Both the position numbers and the translations under genes were made by a program. The notes below the pieces were generated by a model. The model was not told the DNA's origin, made no database searches, and saw only the letters and a program-made list of their open reading frames with translations. From Stomorhina lunata (Eukaryota; Arthropoda; Insecta; Diptera; Rhiniidae): a DNA stretch of 64,000 nt. Positions 1-11,755 of the stretch are shown in pieces. The stretch spans positions 57,366,406 to 57,430,405 of the forward strand of contig OW121743.1 in NCBI GenBank assembly GCA_933228675.1. Reading direction: 5' to 3'. Each line of letters opens with the position of its first letter. Position 1 is the first letter of the stretch.

Positions 1-471
1 TTTCTATAGAAAAATTTCTATAGAAAAATTTCTATAGAAAAATTTCTATAGAAAAATTTCTATAGAAAAATTTCTATAGAAAAATTTCTATAGAAAAGTT
101 TCTATAGAAAAAATTCTATAGAAAAATTCTATAGACAACTTTCTATAAAAAAATTTCTATAAAAAATTTCTATAGAAAAATTTCTATAGAAAAATTTCTA
201 TAGAAAAGTTTCTATAGAAAAATTTCTATAGAAAAATTTCTATAGAAAAATTTCTATAGAAAAATTTTTATAGAAAAATTTCTATAAATATATTTCTAGA
301 GAAAAATTTCTATGAAAAAATGTATATAGAAAAATTTCTATAGAAAAATTTCTATAGAAAACTTTCTATAGAAAAATTTCTATAGAAAACTTTCTATAGA
401 AAAATTTCTATAGAAAACTTTCTATAGAAAAATTTCTATAGAAAACTTTCTATAGAAAAATTTCTATAGAA
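1..471. repeat. 14-bp tandem satellite (CTATAG family)
   Basis: About 33 head-to-tail copies of TTTCTATAGAAAAA, with a few point variants such as AAAACTT for AAAAATT. Each unit contains the perfect 12-bp palindrome TTTCTATAGAAA. The array runs off the left edge of the window, so its true length is unknown. This is the simplest member of a group of CTATAG-bearing satellites that recurs across the window. Confidence 0.95.
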
Positions 472-2433
472 ACATAGAAGACTTTCACTAAAAAATTTAG
501 TTTAACTCTAACTTTTCGCAGTGTTTGGTTGAGTTTTAATGAATTCGTTTTCATATTTCCATAAGTCCATAAGTAGAGCTTTTGGTGCTTAAAACTATAA
601 TAAATTTAAAGGAAAGAAAATAAAAGATTTCGTTTTTCTGCTATAAATATTTTGGTTGACAGTTTCCCTTATACGAGTTAGTTTCTTTAAAGCTTAACAT
701 TTTTATTTATAGTTCAACCTAATTTTTCTAACATCAGAAAACGACAAGAACTAGTAACTCTAACATGTCCTTACGTACTGGTATTTAGTAGTTTTGCACA
801 GTGGGTTGAAAAAAAAATTAGGGACATATTTAAAGAACCTTTAAGCGATAAACTCGATTATTATTAATTTTCTCATGGCTATTGAATAGGAGTATTTGGG
901 TTTAAAATTTAAATTTAAACTTTAAATTGAGAATTTGGAGTATGTAGATTTCTCTGGAGGGAAGCTACACGCCCTCAAATTAGGACACTTTTGAAAATTT
1001 AAAGCAATCCAGAAGTCACATTTTTGATCTGATCTCCTAGCTAAGATCTACAAAAAACGTTGTTACACTAAAGGTTTGTCTCCTATAGTTTGTGAGATAT
1101 TCAACTAAAAAAAAGTTCTTGAATTATTTCCCTTAATTTTTTGTTCAACCCATTGTGCAACGTCGTACATTGCGTGTTTAATAAATTTTCTTAAAGCAAA
1201 AAATGAACAAGAAAAACTTAAGTAAAAATCCTTATTTAATGGTAACGAGTAGAAATTCGTATAAATTTTCATGGCAACAAATAAGCGAAAACCCCAGTTT
1301 TTATGTTAAGATTGTGTCAAAACGGGTAATTTACTAGATTTTTTCAAATAAAAATTTAAGTTTATTGAAACTAACGCTTTTAACTAGTTGATGTAAAGTT
1401 TAAATATTAAATTTTTCTTTCTTTAGTCAAACAAATTTTCATTGAAAATTTGTTGGAAATTAAAAATCTAATGAATTTTCAGGAATTTTGTTTTTGTGTC
1501 TCGTTTGACACATGACATTTGTCGTTTTTTTTCGAAGGAGGAGGGGGAGAATACAAAGTGACAAGCGAAAAATGTACATAAAACGAGCCACAGCTACATT
1601 CATAAGACAAATGAAGGGGCCTTCGAACAAATGGAATTTTTAAGTATAACGCCCCCTTAAATGAAACCACCCAAATGTAGCACGAGCTGTAGATATTTGT
1701 AAATTCTTTGGGAAAAAGACTGACAAGAAAAACGAAATAATTAATTAGCGCCTTTGAGCATAAAACGCGTCAATTCAATGCAATTCAACAATGGCACTCA
1801 ATTTAACACCAAACATTTTAACATGCACACACACATCTCACAGATAACTCAAAAAAGTAAGGCTAATTTAGCGTTTTTTACAAAAAGCGTTTTTTAAAAA
1901 ACGCTAAATTAGTGTTCTTTTTATAATAATGAACTCGAGGTTTAAAAAAAATCTCCCAAATTACCCTTTGCCATTTTTTACCCAATTATTTATCTCCAGA
2001 AAGGTCTCATTTAGCAAAACACTTCATTCCTCAACTCATTAGTCATCTTAAGTTTTTTTTTACAAAAACTTATTTAAAGCATCTAAAAAAAAAGAATAAC
2101 GCCTTAAGCTATTTGCGTGGGATACAACATTGTTCCCACTTATTTTGAAAACTTCTGCTACTTGTAGCTTCGGAACATGCTACACAACCATTGCCACACA
2201 TCATTTTCACACATGCAGGAGATAATGAAAAATTAAATACAAAAAAACGAACGAACAAAATCTCGTGGAATGGTTGAGTGAATGCCACAAAAAGTCAAGA
2301 AGGCAAACATGAAAAAGTTAATTAATTGCAAAACAAATGGGACTTAGAAAAAGCATCTATCAACTGCTAAAATTTTTTATATTTTTTACAATATTATAAA
2401 ATCAAGGCTAATTTCTGGGAAAAAAATAAAAAA
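472..2433. other. AT-rich non-coding spacer
   Basis: Single-copy AT-rich sequence between two satellite arrays. No reading frame has plausible protein composition, and no RNA gene or recognisable transposon protein was seen. The longest open frame (63 codons, minus strand, 1479-1670) is unremarkable. The only structured site noted is the hairpin at 1863-1912. Confidence 0.6.
1863..1912. repeat. Perfect 17-bp inverted repeat (hairpin)
   Basis: The arms are CTAATTTAGCGTTTTTT at 1863-1879 and its exact reverse complement at 1896-1912. The 16-bp loop contains a second GCGTTTTTT, so the alternative 18-bp palindrome GCGTTTTTTAAAAAACGC (1887-1904) can also form. The size suggests a foldback or very small MITE remnant; no target duplication is obvious. 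Confidence 0.75.
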
Positions 2434-5400
2434 AATATTCTATAGAAATATTTTTCTATAGAAAAAATTTTGATAGAAATATTTTTCTATAGAAAAAATT
2501 TCGATAGAAATATTTTTCTATAGAAAAAATTTCGATAGAAATATTTTTCTATAGAAAAAATTTCGATAGAAATATTTTTCTATAGCAAAAATTTCGATAG
2601 AAATACTTTTCTAACGAAAAAATTTCGATAGAAATATTTTTATATAGAAAAAATTTCGATAGAAATATTTTTCTATAGAAAAAATTTCGATAGAAATATT
2701 TTTCTATAGAAAAAATTTCAATAGAAATATTTTTCTATAGAAAAAATTTCGATAGAAAAATTTTTCTATAGAAAAAATTTCGATAGAAATATTTTTCTAT
2801 AATAAAAATTTCGATAGAAATATTTTTCTATAGAAAAAATTTCGATAGAAATATTTTTCTATAGAAAAAATTTCGATAGAAATATTTTTCTATAGAAAAA
2901 ATTTCGATAGAAATATTTTTCTATAGCAAAAATTTCGATAGAAATACTTTTCTAACGAAAAAATTTCGATAGAAATATTTTTATATAGAAAAAATTTCGA
3001 TAGAAATATTTTTCTATAGAAAAAATTTCGATAGAAATATTTTTCTATAGAAAAAATTTCAATAGAAATATTTTTCTATAGAAAAAATTTCGATAGAAAA
3101 AATTTCGATAGAAATATTTTTCTATAATAAAAATTTCGATAGAAATATTTTTCTATAGAAAAAATTTCGATAGAAATATTTTTCTATAGAAAAAATTTCG
3201 ATAGAAATATTTTTCTATAGAAAAAATTTCGATAGAAATATTTTTCTATAGAAAAAATTTCGATAGAAATATTTTTCTATAGAAAAAATTTCGATAGAAA
3301 TATTTTTCTATAGAAAAAATTTCGATAGAAATATTTTTCTATAGAAAAAATTTCGATAGAAATATTTTTCTATAGAAAAAATTTTGATAGAAATATTTTT
3401 CTATAGAAAAAATTTCAATAGAATTATTTTTCTATAGAAAAAATTTCGATAGAATTATTTTTCTATAGAAAAAATTTCGATAGAAATATTTTTCTATAGA
3501 AAAAATTTCGATAGAAATATTTTTCTATAGAAAAAATTTCGATAGAAATATTTTTCTATAGAAAAAATTTCGATAGAAATATTTTTCTATAGAAAAAATT
3601 TCGATAGAAATATTTTTCTATAGAAAAAATTTCGATAGAAATATTTTTCTATAGAAAAAATTTCGATAGAAATATTTTTCTATAGAAAAAATTTCGATAG
3701 AAATATTTTTCTATAGAAAAAATTTCGATAGAAATATTTTTCTATAGAAAAAATTTCGATAGAAATATTTTTCTATAGAAAAAATTTCGATAGAAATATT
3801 TTTCTATAGAAAAAATTTTGATAGAAATATTTTTCTATAGAAAAAATTTCGATAGAAATATTTTTCTATAGAAAAAATTTCGATAGAAATATTTTTCTAT
3901 AGAAAAAATTTCGATAGAAATATTTTTCTATAGAAAAAATTTCGATAGAAATATTTTTCTATAGAAAAAATTTCGATAGAAATATTTTTCTATAGAAAAA
4001 ATTTCGATAGAAATATTTTTCTATAGAAAAAATTTCGATAGAAATATTTTTCTATAGCAAAAATTTCAATAGAAATACTTTTCTAACGAAAAAATTTCGA
4101 TAGAAATATTTTTATATAGAAAAAATTTCGATAGAAATATTTTTCTATAGAAAAAATTTCGATAGAAATATTTTTCTATAGAAAAAATTTCAATAGAAAT
4201 ATTTTTCTATAGAAAAAATTTCGATAGAAATATTTTTCTATAGAAAAAATTTCGATAGAAATATTTTTCTATAATAAAAATTTCGATAGAAATATTTTTC
4301 TATAGAAAAAATTTCGATAGAAATATTTTTCTATAGAAAAAATTTCGATAGAAATATTTTTCTATAGAAAAAATTTCGATAGAAATATTTTTCTATAGAA
4401 AAAATTTCGATAGAAATATTTTTCTATAGAAAAAATTTCGATAGAAATATTTTTCTATAGAAAAAATTTCGATAGAAATATTTTTCTATAGAAAAAATTT
4501 CGATAGAAATATTTTTCTATAGAAAAAATTTCGATAGAAATATTTTTCTATAGAAAAAATTTTGATAGAAATATTTTTCTATAGAAAAAATTTCAATAGA
4601 ATTATTTTTCTATAGAAAAAATTTCGATAGAAATATTTTTCTATAGAAAAAATTTCGATAGAAATATTTTTCTATAGAAAAAAATTTCGATAGAAATATT
4701 TTTCTATAGCAAAAATTTCGATAGAAATACTTTTCTAACAAAAAAATTTCGATAGAAATATTTTTATATAGAAAAAATTTCGATAGAAATATTTCTCTAT
4801 AGAAAAAATTTCGATAGAAATATTTTTCTATAGAAAAAATTTCAATAGAAATATTTTTCTATAGAAAAAATTTCGATAGAAATATTTTTCTATAGAAAAA
4901 ATTTCAATAGAAATATTTTTCTATAGTAAAAATTTCGATAGAAATATTTTTCTATAGAAAAAATTTCGATAGAAATATTTTTCTATAATAAAAATTTTGA
5001 TAGAAATATTTTTCTATAGAAAAAATTTCGATAGAAATATTTTTCTATAGAAAAAATTTCGATAGAAATATTTTTCTATAGAAAAAATTTCGATAGAAAT
5101 ATTTTTCTATAGCAAAAATTTCGATAGAAATACTTTTCTAACGAAAAAATTTCGATAGAAATATTTTTCTATAGAAAAAATTTCGATAGAAATATTTTTC
5201 TATAGAAAAAATTTCGATAGAAATATTTTTCTATAGAAAAAATTTCGATAGAAATATTTTTCTATAGAAAAAATTTCGATAGAAATATTTTTCTATAGAA
5301 AAAATTTCGATAGAAATATTTTTCTATAGAAAAAATTTCGATAGAAATATTTTTCTATAGAAAAAATTTCGATAGAAATATTTTTCTATAGAAAAAATTT

Positions 5401-5943
5401 CGATAGAAATATTTTTCTATAGAAAAAATTTCGATAGAAATATTTTTCTATAGAAAAAATTTCGATAGAAATATTTTTCTATAGAAAAAATTTCGATAGA
5501 AATATTTTTCTATAGAAAAAATTTCGATAGAAATATTTTTCTATAGAAAAAATTTCGATAGAAATATTTTTCTATAGCAAAAATTTCGATAGAAATATTT
5601 TTCTATAGAAAAAATTTCGATAGAAATATTTTTCTAAAGAAAAAATTTCAATAGAAATATTTTTCTATAGAAAATATTTCGATAGAAATATTTTTCTATA
5701 GAAAAAATTTCGATAGAAATATTTTTCTATAGAAAAAATTTCGATAGAAATATTTTTCTATAGAAAAAATTTCGATAGAAATATTTTTCTATAGAAAAAA
5801 TTTCGATAGAAATATTTTTCTATAGCAAAAATTTCGATAGAAATACTTTTCTAAAGAAAAAATTTCGATAGAAATATTTTTATATAGAAAAAATTTCAAT
5901 AGAAATATTTTTCTATAGAAAAAATTTTAATAGAAATATTTTT
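2434..5943. repeat. 31-bp satellite array, left part
   Basis: Roughly 113 copies of a 31-bp unit. The unit consists of the palindrome TTTCTATAGAAA, then AAATTTCGATAG, then AAATATT. Most copies are identical. Recurrent variants (TTTCAATAG, TTTTGATAG, CTATAATAAAA, CTATAGCAAAA followed by ACTTTTCTAACG) recur in fixed order, showing higher-order blocks; the GCAAAA/CTAACG pair recurs near 2582, 2923, 4053, 4708 and 5111. No coding potential. Confidence 0.95.
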
Positions 5944-6031
5944 GAATGCATGCAGTTTTATCAAAAAATAACAAAATAGTCGGGATGTAAATATTATTCA
6001 AAAAGAAGTGTATTTGCATTTGATCCCAAAC

Positions 6032-6059
6032 CTGTTACATTTATTTATTAATGTAACAG
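6032..6059 (-). other. Conserved hairpin with AAUAAA in its loop (left arm)
   Basis: A 10-bp perfect stem, CTGTTACATT (6032-6041) with AATGTAACAG (6050-6059), encloses the 8-nt loop TATTTATT. In the ribozyme orientation the loop reads AAUAAAUA and contains a canonical poly(A) signal hexamer. The same loop is found in the 51-kb copy with different but still paired stem bases. Confidence 0.7.
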
Positions 6060-6107
6060 ATCAATTTACTGATAAAAAGCCAAAAAATGTTTGCGGAGAA
6101 ACCAAAT

Positions 6108-6153
6108 TCCTCGACGCGTTTCGATGGTTGGTTAAGCCATCTCTTCAGGAGGA
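6108..6153 (-). ncRNA. Hammerhead ribozyme, second copy in opposite orientation
   Basis: Exact inverse of 6304-6349: stem I GAGGA/UCCUC, core CUGAAGA, stem II GAUGG/CCAUC, GAAA, and ACGCGU followed by C at the predicted cleavage site. It has the five inner stem-I pairs. The outer stem-I extension of the plus-strand copy is absent, because the inverted arm stops exactly at 6153. Confidence 0.78.
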
Positions 6154-6295
6154 AGTGAAGGTAGATGAAAACTGAAAAATGTTTGTTTTTGTTCAGGCGA
6201 TAATCTACGCTTTTACTTGTGGTTTATAAACATAATTCTTAATAGTTATGTTTGTAAATTTAGTAATAATGCGAGGTTTTCGATCTGTCTAAATT

Positions 6296-6362
6296 GGGGA
6301 TAATCCTCCTGAAGAGATGGCTTAACCAACCATCGAAACGCGTCGAGGAATTTGGTTTCTCC
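6296..6362 (+). ncRNA. Hammerhead ribozyme, type I, minimal stem III
   Basis: Self-cleaving RNA motif read by eye. Stem I 5' strand UCCUC is at 6304-6308, the core CUGAAGA (CUGANGA consensus) at 6309-6315, and stem II GAUGG/CCAUC at 6316-6320 and 6330-6334 with a 9-nt loop. GAAA follows at 6335-6338, then CGCGU and the cleavage base C6344, then stem I 3' strand GAGGA at 6345-6349. An outer stem GGGGA/UCUCC (6296-6300 with 6358-6362, one G-U) extends stem I across an internal loop. Stem III is only ACGCGU, which is self-complementary and suits a dimeric ribozyme. All invariant core bases are present. Activity is untested. Confidence 0.82.
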
Positions 6363-6459
6363 GCAAACATTTTTTGGCTTTTTATCAGTAAATTGATCTG
6401 TTACATTAATAAATAAATGTAACAGGTTTGGGATCAAATGCAAATACACTTCTTTTTGA
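6304..6459 (+). repeat. Right arm of perfect 156-bp inverted repeat
   Basis: Exact inverse of 5998-6153, separated from it by a 150-bp spacer that continues the element upstream of the ribozyme. The right end abuts the satellite at the presumed target duplication. Confidence 0.9.
6398..6425 (+). other. Conserved hairpin with AAUAAA in its loop (right arm)
   Basis: Mirror copy of 6032-6059. In plus orientation it lies about 50 nt downstream of the ribozyme, with stem CTGTTACATT/AATGTAACAG and loop AATAAATA. Confidence 0.7.
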
Positions 6460-9400
6460 GAAATATCTTTCTATAGAAAAAATTTCAATAGAAATATTTT
6501 TCGTTAGAAAAAATTTCGATAGAAATATTTTTCCATAGAAAAAATTTCGATAGAAATATTTTGCTATAGAAAAAAATTTCAATAGAAATATTTTTCTATA
6601 GAAAAAATTTCAATATAAATATTTTTCTATAGAAAAAATTTCAATATAAATATTTTTCTAAAGAAAAAATTTCGATAGAAATATTTTTCTATAGAAAAAA
6701 TTTCAATAGAAATATTTTTCTATAGAAAAAATTTCAATAGAAATATTTTTCTATAGAAAAAATTTCGATAGAAATATTTTTCTATAGAAAAAATTTCGAT
6801 AGAAATATTTTTCTATAGAAAAAATTTCAATATAAATATTTTTCTATAGAAAAAATTTCAATATAAATATTTTTCTAAAGAAAAAATTTCGATAGAAATA
6901 TTTTTCTATAGAAAAAATTTCGATAGAAATATTTTTCTATAGAAAAAATTTCAATAGAAATATTTTTCTATAGAAAAAATTTCGATAGAAATATTTTTCT
7001 ATAGAAAAAATTTCGATAGAAATATTTTTCTATAGAAAAAATTTCAATAGAAATATTTTTCTATAGAAAAAATTTCGATAGAAATATTTTTCTATAGAAA
7101 AAATTTCGATAGAAATATTTTTCTATAGAAAAAATTTCGATAGAAATATTTTTCTATAGAAAAAATTTCGATAGAAATATTTTTCTATAGAAAAAATTTC
7201 GATAGAAATATTTTTCTATAGAAAAAAATTCGATAGAGATATTTTTCTATAGAAAAAATTTCGATAGAAATATTTTTCTATAGAAAAAATTTCGATAGAA
7301 ATATTTTTCTATAGCAAAAATTTCGATAGAAATACTTTTCTAAAGAAAAAATTTCGATAGAAATATTTTTATATAGAAAAAATTTCAATAGAAATATTTT
7401 TCTATAGAAAAAATTTCAATAGAAATATTTTTCTATAGAAAAAATTTCGATAGAAATATTTTTCTATAGAAAAAATTTCGATAGAAATATTTTTCTATAG
7501 AAAAAATTTCGATAGAAATATTTTTCTATAGAAAAAATTTCGATAGAAATATTTTTCTATAGAAAAAATTTCGATAGAAATATTTTTCTATAGAAAAAAT
7601 TTCGATAGAAATATTTTTCTATAGAAAAAATTTCGATAGAAATATTTTTCTATAGAAAAAATTTCGATAGAAATATTTTTCTATAGAAAAAATTTCAATA
7701 GAAATATTTTTCTATAGAAAAAATTTCGATAGAAATATTTTTCTATAGAAAAAATTTCGATAGAAATATTTTTCTATAGAAAAAATTTCGATAGAAATAT
7801 TTTTCTATAGAAAAAATTTCGATAGAAATATTTTTCTATAGAAAAAATTTCGATAGAAATATTTTTCTATATAAACAATTTCGATGCAAATATTTTTCTA
7901 TAGAAAAAATTTCGATAGAAATATTTTTCTATAGAAAAAATTTCGATAGAAATATTTTTCTATAGAAAAAATTTCGATAGAAATATTTTTCTATAGAAAA
8001 AATTTCGATAGAAATATTTTTCTATAGAAAAAATTTCGATAGAAATATTTTTCTATAGAAAAAATTTCGATAGAAATATTTTTCTATAGAAAAAATTTCG
8101 ATAGAAATATTTTTCTATAGAAAAAATTTCGATAGAAATATTTTTCTATAGAAAAAATTTCGATAGAAATATTTTTCTATAGAAAAAATTTCGATAGAAA
8201 TATTTTTCTATAGAAAAAATTTCAATAGAAATATTTTTCTATAGTAAAAATTTCGATAGAAATATTTTTCTATAGAAAAAATTTCGATAGAAATATTTTT
8301 CTATAATAAAAATTTTGATAGAAATATTTTTCTATAGAAAAAATTTCGATAGAAATATTTTTCTATAGAAAAAATTTCGATAGAAATATTTTTCTATAGA
8401 AAAAATTTCGATAGAAATATTTTTCTATAGCAAAAATTTCGATAGAAATACTTTTCTAACGAAAAAATTTCGATAGAAATATTTTTCTATAGAAAAAATT
8501 TCGATAGAAATATTTTTCTATAGAAAAAATTTCGATAGAAATATTTTTCTATAGAAAAAATTTCGATAGAAATATTTTTCTATAGAAAAAATTTCGATAG
8601 AAATATTTTTCTATAGAAAAAATTTCGATAGAAATATTTTTCTATAGAAAAAATTTCGATAGAAATATTTTTCTATAGAAAAAATTTCGATAGAAATATT
8701 TTTCTATAGAAAAAATTTCGATAGAAATATTTTTCTATAGAAAAAATTTCGATAGAAATATTTTTCTATAGAAAAAATTTCGATAGAAATATTTTTCTAT
8801 AGAAAAAATTTCGATAGAAATATTTTTCTATAGAAAAAATTTCGATAGAAATATTTTTCTATAGAAAAAATTTCGATAGAAATATTTTTCTATAGCAAAA
8901 ATTTCGATAGAAATATTTTTCTATAGAAAAAATTTCGATAGAAATATTTTTCTAAAGAAAAAATTTCAATAGAAATATTTTTCTATAGAAAATATTTCGA
9001 TAGAAATATTTTTCTATAGAAAAAATTTCGATAGAAATATTTTTCTATAGAAAAAATTTCGATAGAAATATTTTTCTATAGAAAAAATTTCGATAGAAAT
9101 ATTTTTCTATAGAAAAAATTTCGATAGAAATATTTTTCTATAGCAAAAATTTCGATAGAAATACTTTTCTAAAGAAAAAATTTCGATAGAAATATTTTTA
9201 TATAGAAAAAATTTCAATAGAAATATTTTTCTATAGAAAAAATTTTAATAGAAATATTTTTCTATAGAAAAAATTTCAATAGAAATATTTTTCGTTAGAA
9301 AAAATTTCGATAGAAATATTTTTCCATAGAAAAAATTTCGATAGAAATATTTTGCTATAGAAAAAAATTTCAATAGAAATATTTTTCTATAGAAAAAATT

Positions 9401-11755
9401 TCAATATAAATATTTTTCTATAGAAAAAATTTCAATATAAATATTTTTCTAAAGAAAAAATTTCGATAGAAATATTTTTCTATAGAAAAAATTTCAATAG
9501 AAATATTTTTCTATAGAAAAAATTTCAATAGAAATATTTTTCTATAGAAAAAATTTCGATAGAAATATTTTTCTATAGAAAAAATTTCGATAGAAATATT
9601 TTTCTATAGAAAAAATTTCAATATAAATATTTTTCTATAGAAAAAATTTCAATATAAATATTTTTCTAAAGAAAAAATTTCGATAGAAATATTTTTCTAT
9701 AGAAAAAATTTCGATAGAAATATTTTTCTATAGAAAAAATTTCAATAGAAATATTTTTCTATAGAAAAAATTTCGATAGAAATATTTTTCTATAGAAAAA
9801 ATTTCGATAGAAATATTTTTCTATAGAAAAAATTTCAATAGAAATATTTTTCTACAGAAAAAATTTCGATAGAAATATTTTTCTATAGAAAAAATTTCGA
9901 TAGAAATATTTTTCTATAGAAAAAATTTCGATAGAAATATTTTTCTATAGAAAAAATTTCGATAGAAATATTTTTCTATAGAAAAAATTTCGATAGAAAT
10001 ATTTTTCTATAGAAAAAAATTCGATAGAGATATTTTTCTATAGAAAAAATTTCGATAGAAATATTTTTCTATAGAAAAAATTTCGATAGAAATATTTTTC
10101 TATAGCAAAAATTTCGATAGAAATACTTTTCTAAAGAAAAAATTTCGATAGAAATATTTTTATATAGAAAAAATTTCAATAGAAATATTTTTCTATAGAA
10201 AAAATTTCAATAGAAATATTTTTCTATAGAAAAAATTTCGATAGAAATATTTTTCTATAGAAAAAATTTCGATAGAAATATTTTTCTATAGAAAAAATTT
10301 CGATAGAAATATTTTTCTATAGAAAAAATTTCGATAGAAATATTTTTCTATAGAAAAAATTTCGATAGAAATATTTTTCTATAGAAAAAATTTCGATAGA
10401 AATATTTTTCTATAGAAAAAATTTCGATAGAAATATTTTTCTATAGAAAAAATTTCGATAGAAATATTTTTCTATAGAAAAAATTTCAATAGAAATATTT
10501 TTCTATAGAAAAAATTTCGATAGAAATATTTTTCTATAGAAAAAATTTCGATAGAAATATTTTTCTATAGAAAAAATTTCGATAGAAATATTTTTCTATA
10601 GAAAAAATTTCGATAGAAATATTTTTCTATAGAAAAAATTTCGATAGAAATATTTTTCTATATAAACAATTTCGATGCAAATATTTTTCTATAGAAAAAA
10701 TTTCGATAGAAATATTTTTCTATAGAAAAAATTTCGATAGAAATATTTTTCTATAGAAAAAATTTCGATAGAAATATTTTTCTATAGAAAAAATTTCGAT
10801 AGAAATATTTTTCTATAGAAAAAATTTCGATAGAAATATTTTTCTATAGAAAAAATTTCGATAGAAATATTTTTCTATAGAAAAAATTTCGATAGAAATA
10901 TTTTTCTATAGAAAAAATTTCGATAGAAATATTTTTCTATAGAAAAAATTTCGATAGAAATATTTTTCTATAGAAAAAATTTCGATAGAAATATTTTTCT
11001 ATAGAAAAAATTTCGATAGAAATATTTTTCTATAGAAAAAATTTCGATAGAAATATTTTTCTATCGAAAAAATTTCGATAGAAATATTTTTCTATAGAAA
11101 AAATTTCGATAGAAATATTTTTCTATAGAAAAAATTTCGATAGAAATATTTTTCTATAGAAAAAATTTCGATAGAAATATTTTTCTATAGAAAAAATTTC
11201 GATAGAAATATTTTTCTATAGAAAAAATTTCGATAGAAATATTTTTCTATAGAAAAAATTTCGATAGAAATATTTTTCTATAGAAAAAATTTCGATAGAA
11301 ATATTTTTCTATAGAAAAAATTTCGATAGAAATATTTTTCTATAGAAAAAATTTCGATAGAAATATTTTTCTATAGAAAAAATTTCGATAGAAATATTTT
11401 TCTATAGAAAAAATTTCGATAGAAATATTTTTCTATAGAAAAAATTTCGATAGAAATATTTTTCTATAGAAAAAATTTCGATAGAAATATTTTTCTATAG
11501 AAAAAATTTCGATAGAAATATTTTTCTATAGAAAAAATTTGGATAGAAATATTTTTCTATAGAAAAAATTTCGATAGAAATATTTTTCTATAGAAAAAAT
11601 TTCGATAGAAATATTTTTCTATAGAAAAAATTTCGATAGAAATATTTTTCTATAGAAAAAATTTCGATAGAAATATTTTTCTATAGAAAAAATTTCGATA
11701 GAAATATTTTCCTAGAAAAATTTTCGATAGAAATATTTTTCTATAGAAAATATTT
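6460..11755. repeat. 31-bp satellite array, right part
   Basis: About 170 further copies of the 31-bp CTATAG/TTTCGATAG unit, resuming directly after the inserted element. It includes the rest of duplication copy A and all of copy B. The stretch 10690-11700 is nearly invariant, and decay appears only at the right edge (11710-11790). Confidence 0.95.
8223..11014. repeat. Copy B of the ~2.79-kb tandem duplication (empty site)
   Basis: This is the second copy of the block, directly adjacent to copy A and made of about 90 monomers. The place matching the insertion (around 9251-9262) is uninterrupted satellite: the variant TTTTAATAG monomer is followed normally by CTATAG and then TTTCAATAG. It therefore preserves the pre-insertion sequence. 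Confidence 0.8.

Larger units (their letters stand above)
5998..6153 (-). repeat. Left arm of perfect 156-bp inverted repeat
   Basis: By eye this arm is identical, base for base, to the reverse complement of 6304-6459. The arm ends at 6153, exactly at the 5' edge of ribozyme stem I on the minus strand; beyond it the sequence (AGTGAAGG) no longer matches the partner side. Confidence 0.9.
5933..6470. mobile_element. Hammerhead-bearing short retroelement inserted in satellite
   Basis: About 516 bp of non-satellite DNA (5944-6459) interrupts the 31-bp array. It is bounded by near-identical satellite words GAAATATTTTT (left) and GAAATATCTTT (right), which look like an ~11-bp target duplication. 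Inside are a 54-bp left segment (5944-5997), a 156-bp arm (5998-6153), a 150-bp spacer and the exact inverted arm (6304-6459). Each arm holds a full hammerhead ribozyme core and a hairpin. The spacer and one arm are homologous to the element at 51 kb. No protein is encoded, so this is a non-autonomous element. The ribozyme type suggests a link to Penelope-like elements or retrozymes; that affiliation is inference. Confidence 0.75.
4905..8222. repeat. Copy A of a ~2.79-kb tandem duplication in the 31-bp array
   Basis: Diagnostic variants recur at a constant spacing of 3318 bp left of the 6-kb insertion (for example CTATAGTAAAA at 4921 and 8239, and AAAATATTTC at 5671 and 8989). Right of the insertion the spacing is 2791 bp (TCGTTAG at 6501 and 9292, ATAAACAATT at 7871 and 10662). 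The 527-bp difference equals the insertion plus its target duplication. Copy A is therefore the filled copy. Outer limits are approximate because most monomers are identical. Confidence 0.8.

Noticed and set aside
1..471. Telomeric repeat at the left edge
   Set aside because: The 14-bp CTATAG unit is not a known telomere repeat, flies lack short telomerase repeats, and the window simply starts inside the array.
2434..11755. CRISPR array
   Set aside because: Regular 31-bp spacing, but there are no unique spacers: the whole unit repeats. The context is a eukaryotic satellite with no cas genes.
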